Shown piece after piece: positions 15,845-20,158 of a stretch of 20,158 nt of DNA. How positions within the stretch are numbered: position 1 is the first letter of the stretch; each line of letters starts with the position of its first letter. A program made the translations under genes and the position numbers. The stretch comes from Actinomycetota bacterium (GTDB lineage Bacteria > Actinomycetota > Actinomycetes > Actinomycetales > Microbacteriaceae), in contig JAQBZV010000002.1 of assembly GCA_027728145.1 (NCBI GenBank), forward strand, positions 1-20,158, read 5' to 3'. Under the pieces are notes generated by a model, which ran no database searches, was not told the origin of the DNA, and saw only the letters and a program-made list of their open reading frames with translations.

Positions 15845-17112
15845 CTGACACCCTCGAGCTCTTTATAGCCGGCAAGTCGGCGAATCAGCATCATCTGCTC
15901 ATAGTTCACGATGGCGGTGACAGCGACACCTTTCTCCAAGGCCAGCCGCCGCACCGCCGCGAGGGCTTGCGAGGTGTCTTCGATAACCCGGCCACAGGGA
16001 ATGCCGCGGTACTCCAGGAACAGAGCCCACTGCCACGCCTTGGTTCCGGTCAGCACGTCGACGTGGTCCACTACGCCCAACTCGACATCGTAAATCCACG
16101 AGGGATCCGGGGTCCCCTCGTCCACCGCAACCCACACAAGCTCGGGGGCTTCCGTCATGGCGTCCAGGTTTGCCTGCAAACTCGGGAGATTCTTCATCAT
16201 GGTGAGCGCGATCTCAGCACCTTTGAACGAAATTGTCTCCCCTCGGCCAAACACCGGAACGCTCTGACCCATGGAGCGCGCGACAATCTGAGAATCAAGA
16301 TCCCGTGCCCCCACTAAGGACGCGCACCCGACTGCCAACGTTGCATCGACGGCATAGTGCAGTCCCGGCGCGGGGAGATCAAGGGCGATATCCTCGCCCC
16401 CCACCTGAACGGTCGCTCGCGCTCCGCTCGTGGTCGACAGCACCGCCACGGCGCTTCCTTTCAGACTCTCGGGTGCCTCGGAGTGCAGAGGAGCTGCCAC
16501 GACCCCGTGCCGGGCGCTCGCGAGAGCGTCCGGGGAGAGGTCAACAAATTCCACTCGAGACCCCCGCGCTGCAATTTCTGCACCCAGAGCCACGAGGTTG
16601 GGGTCCCCCGCATTGACCAACACCCCCGTGGTGGCGCGGGCGGCCAGGTCTCGAAGCATGCGATAGACGTTCTCTGGTTCACCGAACCTGTTCAGTTGAT
16701 CGACCTGGATGTTGGTCAGAACCACCCAATCTGGCGCGAGTGCATCAGCAATCATTCCCGCGTACGCCTCATCAACCTCCAGAACAGCAATGTCAGCGCT
16801 CACGCGCCCACCGAGACCGGCATCCCCGACCACCGCGGACGCGAGACCCTGAGGCAGGTTCCCTCCCGCCCGGTTGGAGAACACCGCTACGCCGTGTGCG
16901 CGCAGAAGTGCGGCGATCATTGTGGTGGTAGTTGATTTCCCATTCGAACCCGACACAAAAACCGTTCCCAAGCGCAGGGACCCCAGGGTTTCCCGGAGGA
17001 CCTGAGGCCTGAACTTCATCAAGACAAGGCCGGGAAACGCCGAACCACCCCCGCGCAACCGCGTAAGAAACCGCAGAAGTTTTGCGATGACGAACGAGGG
17101 GACTTTACCCAC
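15841..17112 (-). CDS. murT: MurT-type Mur ligase (DUF1727), divergent and without zinc ribbon
   Basis: A 423-residue Mur ligase-like ATPase matching MurT, the synthetase half of the lipid II isoglutaminyl synthase. The P-loop is SGSNGKSTTTT (Lys59), LEVDEAYAG (111-119) is the Mur-ligase acidic motif, and VFGRGE (287-292) matches the family's FGR-E motif. The DUF1727 domain follows from about 305 (MKNLPSLQANLD), with SWIYDVE (338-344) retaining the Asp342 of the WLWDVDFE motif. Two things are unlike the family: the four-Cys zinc ribbon normally in the middle domain is absent (only Cys263 and Cys373 exist), and the ADGRD-like stretch before SW is eroded to EGTPDP. GTG start at 17112, five bases after the hrdB stop; ATGA overlap into gatD. 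Likely co-transcribed with the sigma-factor gene. Confidence 0.88.
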   Translation of the reverse strand: MGKVPSFVIAKLLRFLTRLRGGGSAFPGLVLMKFRPQVLRETLGSLRLGTVFVSGSNGKSTTTTMIAALLRAHGVAVFSNRAGGNLPQGLASAVVGDAGLGGRVSADIAVLEVDEAYAGMIADALAPDWVVLTNIQVDQLNRFGEPENVYRMLRDLAARATTGVLVNAGDPNLVALGAEIAARGSRVEFVDLSPDALASARHGVVAAPLHSEAPESLKGSAVAVLSTTSGARATVQVGGEDIALDLPAPGLHYAVDATLAVGCASLVGARDLDSQIVARSMGQSVPVFGRGETISFKGAEIALTMMKNLPSLQANLDAMTEAPELVWVAVDEGTPDPSWIYDVELGVVDHVDVLTGTKAWQWALFLEYRGIPCGRVIEDTSQALAAVRRLALEKGVAVTAIVNYEQMMLIRRLAGYKELEGVR

Positions 17113-17117
17113 GAGGC

Positions 17118-18932
17118 CTACTCGAGGTAGTCGCGGAGCGCCTGCGAGCGGGACGGGTGGCGCAACTTCGCCATCGTCTTGGACTCTATTTGGCGGATGC
17201 GCTCACGCGTGACACCGAAGGTGTCTCCTATTTGGTCCAGCGTCTTTGGCATGCCATCGCCGAGTCCAAAGCGCATGCGAATCACGCCCGCCTCGCGCTC
17301 CGACAGCGAATCCAGCAACATCTCCAGCTGACGCTGCAACATGGTGAAGCCCACAGCGTCCGCGGGGACAACCGCCTCGGTGTCCTCAATCAGATCACCG
17401 AACTCGCTGTCACCGTCCTCGCCGAGGGGTGTGTGAAGAGAAATCGGCTCACGCCCATACTTCTGGACCTCGACAACCTTCTCCGGAGTCATGTCCAGCT
17501 CACGAGCCAACTCTTCGGGGGTGGGCTCACGGCCCAAATCTTGCAGCATTTGACGCTGAACACGGGCCAACTTATTGATGACCTCCACCATGTGAACGGG
17601 GATACGGATTGTCCGAGCCTGGTCAGCCATGGCGCGGGTAATAGCCTGCCTAATCCACCAGGTGGCGTAGGTGGAGAACTTAAAGCCCTTGGTGTAGTCA
17701 AACTTCTCGACGGCGCGAATCAATCCCAGGTTGCCCTCTTGAATAAGGTCCAGGAACTGCATGCCGCGCCCGGTGTACCGCTTCGCGAGGGAGACAACCA
17801 ACCGAAGGTTCGCCCCGAGGAGGTGATTCTTCGCACGCTGGCCATCTTTAGCTATTTCGTGAAGCTCTCGAGCAAGCTTGGTTGTGCGCTGCGAGGCGGT
17901 CATGCCGGAGAGCTTCTCCTCGGAGAAGAGCCCCGCCTCAATGCGGAGTGCGAGCTCGACCTCTTGCTCGGCATTCAGAAGCGCGACCTTACCGATCTGC
18001 TTCAGGTAATCCTTGACCGGGTCAGCAGTCGCGCCGGTAATTGTCGTGGAAATGATGGGGGCGTCATCATCGTCGGTGCTGGAAAGAAGCAACGCGCCTT
18101 GAGGGAGGACCTCTTTTTCTACCTCGTCCTCATCGTCACCGGCAATATCAGCAAGACCGGCGATGATTTCCGCGCCGAGCTTCTCCGCCACAGCATCGGG
18201 GACAACCTCAGCGACATCATCCGACCCCCCTAGGTCGATGGCAGCTGGCTCCTCATCATCGGCGCCAATATCTACTCCTGTCCCAGCGGTAGTTTTCTTT
18301 CCCTGGGTGGCGGTGCTGGCTTTGGGAGCGGCAGTCGAGGCCTTCTTCGTAGCGGTCTTCGCTGCCGTGGGCTTCCGCGCGGGAGCTTTTGCTACAGGAG
18401 CCTTAGTGGCAGGAGCCTTAGTGGCAGGAGCTTTTTTCGCCGCGGTCTTCGCTGCAGCGGGCTTGGTCGCTGGCTTTTGCGCGGCTGGGGCCTTAGCTGC
18501 GGGCTTCTTCGTTGCAGGCTTTTCCGCAACTGGCTTTTTCGCGGCAGGTGCCTTAGCTGCGGCCTTCTTGGCGGGAGCTTTCGTGGCGGGAGCTTTTGAT
18601 GCCGGAGCCTTCTTCGCAGCGGTCTTCGCGGGAGCAGTCTTGGTCGCTGGCTTTTTGACCGCTGGCTTTTTCACCGCAGGCTTTTTCACCGGAGGCTTTT
18701 GTGCGGTGGGCTTTGCGGTACTGGTCTTTGATGCCGAAGTTTTCGATGCGGCTGCGGAAGCAGCCTTTGTGCCAGTGGTGGCGGGCTTCTTGGCTGCTGG
18801 AGTCACAGGTGTTGGTGCTGCTTTCTTGTCAGTTTTCGTCGAGCCTCGTCCCAAACCTCGGACACGATCCATGAAGGTAGGCCTCGGGGACTTTTTTCCC
18901 GCACTGGAATCGGGTGGTGTGCGCTGAGCCAT
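17118..18932 (-). CDS. rpoD: principal RNA polymerase sigma factor (HrdB/SigA type)
   Basis: The primary sigma factor, 604 residues. The C-terminal 300 residues are canonical: region 1.2 ([20 protein letters not shown]), region 2 ([18 protein letters not shown], then [15 protein letters not shown]), region 3 and region 4 ([19 protein letters not shown]), ending LRDYLE. The N-terminal third is a long Lys/Ala/Pro-rich tail (about residues 35-205) of KKPA/KKAPA-like repeats, followed by an acidic stretch ([14 protein letters not shown]). Similar but less regular tails occur in mycobacterial SigA. The ATG at 18932 ([14 protein letters not shown]) is chosen over 18980 because AGGTGG lies just upstream and the earlier frame covers promoter-like DNA. 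It is first in an hrdB-murT-gatD run. The symbol rpoD is used; sigA and hrdB are synonyms. Confidence 0.96.
   Translation of the reverse strand: MAQRTPPDSSAGKKSPRPTFMDRVRGLGRGSTKTDKKAAPTPVTPAAKKPATTGTKAASAAASKTSASKTSTAKPTAQKPPVKKPAVKKPAVKKPATKTAPAKTAAKKAPASKAPATKAPAKKAAAKAPAAKKPVAEKPATKKPAAKAPAAQKPATKPAAAKTAAKKAPATKAPATKAPVAKAPARKPTAAKTATKKASTAAPKASTATQGKKTTAGTGVDIGADDEEPAAIDLGGSDDVAEVVPDAVAEKLGAEIIAGLADIAGDDEDEVEKEVLPQGALLLSSTDDDDAPIISTTITGATADPVKDYLKQIGKVALLNAEQEVELALRIEAGLFSEEKLSGMTASQRTTKLARELHEIAKDGQRAKNHLLGANLRLVVSLAKRYTGRGMQFLDLIQEGNLGLIRAVEKFDYTKGFKFSTYATWWIRQAITRAMADQARTIRIPVHMVEVINKLARVQRQMLQDLGREPTPEELARELDMTPEKVVEVQKYGREPISLHTPLGEDGDSEFGDLIEDTEAVVPADAVGFTMLQRQLEMLLDSLSEREAGVIRMRFGLGDGMPKTLDQIGDTFGVTRERIRQIESKTMAKLRHPSRSQALRDYLE
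18290..18830 (-). repeat. low-complexity Lys/Ala/Pro coding repeats in the sigma factor tail
   Basis: Imperfect repeats encoding KKPA, KKAPA, AKAPA and related units. Near-exact 15-bp tandem copies lie at 18396-18425 (two copies plus part of a third) and at 18646-18705 (four copies encoding KPxVK-like units). All units keep frame. Such tandem copies can change number by slippage without breaking the gene. Confidence 0.85.
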
Positions 18933-19065
18933 GGGCCACCTGCTCCACTGTGTGACGGGCAGTAAGAAAACCCTTGTCAAGTATCACGGACGTGAACTTG
19001 CAGGGCCTTCCTCCACATTATGACACGATTCCACCTGCAGGGCGCACACCCAAGGCCCGCGAGCC
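18933..19065 (-). promoter_or_regulatory. upstream region of the sigma factor gene with promoter-like elements
   Basis: 133 bp between the PAC2 gene and hrdB, read leftward. It has an extended -10-like TGTCATAAT, with CATAAT at 19018-19023, which would give a leader of about 80 nt. Nearer the gene there is a perfect TTGACA at 18975-18980, though no good -10 follows at 16-18 nt. No terminator hairpin is obvious after the PAC2 gene. Confidence 0.4.
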
Positions 19066-19998
19066 CTACGGTTTGTCAACAACCTCGTCAGGGGCATCGC
19101 GATCCCCACGCTTAGCCAAGAAGTTTTGAAGTTCTTGGGCGATGTCATCAGCGTGAGGGATCTCACCGTCCGCACCCATGAGGGGTGAGGGCAAGGGGTT
19201 GTCTTCCATATAGGAGTCGTGACGGGTTTCGAGTGTGTCGACCAGTTTCCGCAACTCGTGATTGTCCTCGACCTGCTCCGCAATCCCCTGCAAGAATTTT
19301 CGCCCCGATTCACGCAGAACATCGGTGGGGAAAATCAGCCCCGTGGCTTGGCTCACACTCTGGAGAGCAGCCACGGCCGCATCGGGAAACTCTGTATCCG
19401 AAAGGTAGTGAGGAACCAGGACAACAAACCCAGCCGTGGGGTGGCCAGTCTCCTGGAGTCGATACTCGATGAGGTGCATCAGGGTTCCCGGAACACTGGT
19501 CGTCGGCCTCCAGACGGAAAGCGCGTCGGTTATGTCCTCGCGGTTGCCACTCACGGTGACGCCGAGGCTCCGGGTGTGCGGGACCGGCATGGGAATGGCG
19601 TGCACCCAGGAACTGCTCTCCACGGCAAGATCGTCGATGAGGTCAAGAACGGTGTCACTCACCTGTTCCCAGCGGAAATCTGGTTCATACCCCGACAGGA
19701 ACAAAAACTTGGTCCCTAACTCGTCGCTCACCAGATCAAGGGACAGCCGAGGGGGCTCATACGACGTGAGAGACGTTTCCTCGAAGTGGAATATGGGCCG
19801 TCTCGCCCGGTAGTCGATGAGCATATCGTTGGCGAAGGTCCCAACCCGCTGGGTTTCCAGGGTCTCAAAAACATACTTGTTCACTTGGCTGACGGCACCG
19901 CCCGCGTCCGCAAACCCGGTGAGACCCGCCACGAGTGGAAGCCCCCGGGGAACGTCAGAAAGTTCCATGGCTTCGCGGAAAATCTCATCTCGGAACAT
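19066..19998 (-). CDS. PAC2 family protein
   Basis: A 310-residue protein of the PAC2 (proteasome assembly chaperone 2-like) family, common in actinobacteria; its role is unproven. The N-terminal core has LVAGLTGFADAGGA (37-50 counting from an upstream Met, about 22-34 here), then NKYVFETLETQRVGTF and IPMPVPHTRSLGVTVSG. The C-terminal quarter is helical, with a charged region (VEDNHELRKLVDTLETRHD) and an acidic tail. The ATG at 19998 (MFRDEIFREAMEL) fits family length. Upstream starts to 20046 would add 16 residues into the divergent promoter. TACCAT-N6-ATG suggests a leaderless mRNA. In other actinobacteria this gene is also close to the principal sigma factor gene. Confidence 0.88.
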   Translation of the reverse strand: MFRDEIFREAMELSDVPRGLPLVAGLTGFADAGGAVSQVNKYVFETLETQRVGTFANDMLIDYRARRPIFHFEETSLTSYEPPRLSLDLVSDELGTKFLFLSGYEPDFRWEQVSDTVLDLIDDLAVESSSWVHAIPMPVPHTRSLGVTVSGNREDITDALSVWRPTTSVPGTLMHLIEYRLQETGHPTAGFVVLVPHYLSDTEFPDAAVAALQSVSQATGLIFPTDVLRESGRKFLQGIAEQVEDNHELRKLVDTLETRHDSYMEDNPLPSPLMGADGEIPHADDIAQELQNFLAKRGDRDAPDEVVDKP

Positions 19999-20079
19999 AT
20001 CTCTATGGTATCGAGCCGACCTTGGAGAGGCGGGAGGCTTCGCCACGAGCGATAAGGCTTCGCTCAGTACGATGGAGTC
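19999..20079. promoter_or_regulatory. divergent leaderless promoter region between PAC2 and pepA-like genes
   Basis: Leftward, TACCAT (20005-20010) is followed by AGAGAT and the PAC2 ATG. Rightward, TACGAT (20068-20073) is followed by GGAGTC and the ATG at 20080. Both have the TANNNT-N6-ATG form. No clear -35 on either side. Confidence 0.4.
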
Positions 20080-20158
20080 ATGACCATGTCTACCCCGTCC
20101 TTTCTCGAGTCCTCCAGTTCTCTCACCTCCGACGACATCCTTGTCGTGGGGTTGACCA
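20080..20158 (+). CDS. probable leucyl aminopeptidase, first residues only (runs off the window)
   Basis: Only about 26 codons are present, beginning MTMSTPSFLESSS and ending DDILVVGLT. The DDILVVGLT segment resembles the first strand of the N-terminal domain of leucyl aminopeptidase (PepA), often found next to PAC2 and the sigma factor gene in Microbacteriaceae. The catalytic domain is outside the window, so the name rests on a short match plus context. The start is either ATG 20080 (TACGAT 6 nt upstream, leaderless) or ATG 20086 (GGAG 8 nt upstream). Confidence 0.5.
   Translation, partial: MTMSTPSFLESSSSLTSDDILVVGLT

Noticed and set aside
17157..18233. 358-residue plus-strand open frame
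   Set aside because: It is entirely antisense to the conserved sigma domains, and has no recognisable motif or ribosome site.
18163..18927. Long plus-strand open frame (254 aa, Ala/Gly/Phe-rich)
   Set aside because: It is the complement of the Lys/Ala/Pro repeat in the sigma factor; such repeats leave the opposite strand open by composition.
1..20158. tRNA, rRNA, CRISPR, insertion sequence, prophage or toxin-antitoxin elements
   Set aside because: None was recognised on either strand; gene content is core and gaps are under 300 bp.

Overview
The window looks like chromosomal DNA from an actinobacterium, most likely a member of Microbacteriaceae with a compact genome. Reasons: actinobacterium-specific families (SepH, DUF3710, DUF3159, DUF3093, DUF4193, DUF7455), an HrdB/SigA-type sigma factor with a Lys/Ala-rich tail, topoisomerase IV genes near the sigma-factor gene, high G+C by eye, and GTG starts. 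Genus is not resolved. There is no sign of phage, insertion sequence, CRISPR, tRNA or rRNA. It is a core, vertically inherited region, tightly packed: no gap reaches 300 bp and every tail-to-tail gene pair overlaps.

Layout. 1-852 (-): start of dxs (isoprenoid precursors). 909-3597 region (-): aconitase, with an 18-bp palindrome just upstream. 3654-5419 (-): an operon-like run dut > DUF3710 > DUF3159. 5451-5885 (+): a small DUF3093 membrane protein, tail-to-tail with 5882-6175 (-), a DUF4193 zinc-binding protein. 6390-7370 (+): sepH (cell division), tail-to-tail with 7367-8494 (-), an alkaline-phosphatase-superfamily phosphodiesterase. 8507-10945 (+) parC and 10942-13023 (-) parE encode topoisomerase IV and are also tail-to-tail.

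13201-15144 (+) is a three-gene overlapping run: a DUF7455 zinc protein, a 216-residue barrel-less alanine-racemase relative, and a 361-residue alanine racemase. Facing it, 18932-15116 (-) runs hrdB/sigA > murT > gatD. 19066-19998 (-) is a PAC2-family protein and 20080 onward (+) the start of a probable leucyl aminopeptidase.

The most interesting part is the cell-wall cluster at 13.4-17.1 kb. The two racemase-like proteins have complementary losses. The long one keeps the PLP lysine and the barrel but has lost the catalytic Tyr loop and Met of the C-terminal domain. The short one keeps that Tyr and Met but has Arg for the PLP Lys and lacks most of the barrel. Because alanine racemase active sites are built across the dimer interface (Lys from one chain, Tyr from the other), this is what an obligate heterodimer with a single active site would look like. 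Next to it, GatD has lost both the catalytic Cys and His of its glutaminase site, and MurT has lost the usual four-Cys zinc ribbon. Together these suggest remodelled peptidoglycan precursor chemistry, perhaps linked to the group B cross-linking known in Microbacteriaceae (inference).

Regulation: four genes (dxs, dut, PAC2, pepA-like) share the exact arrangement TANNNT-N6-ATG expected for leaderless transcripts. Two divergent pairs are separated by only 12 and 31 bp.
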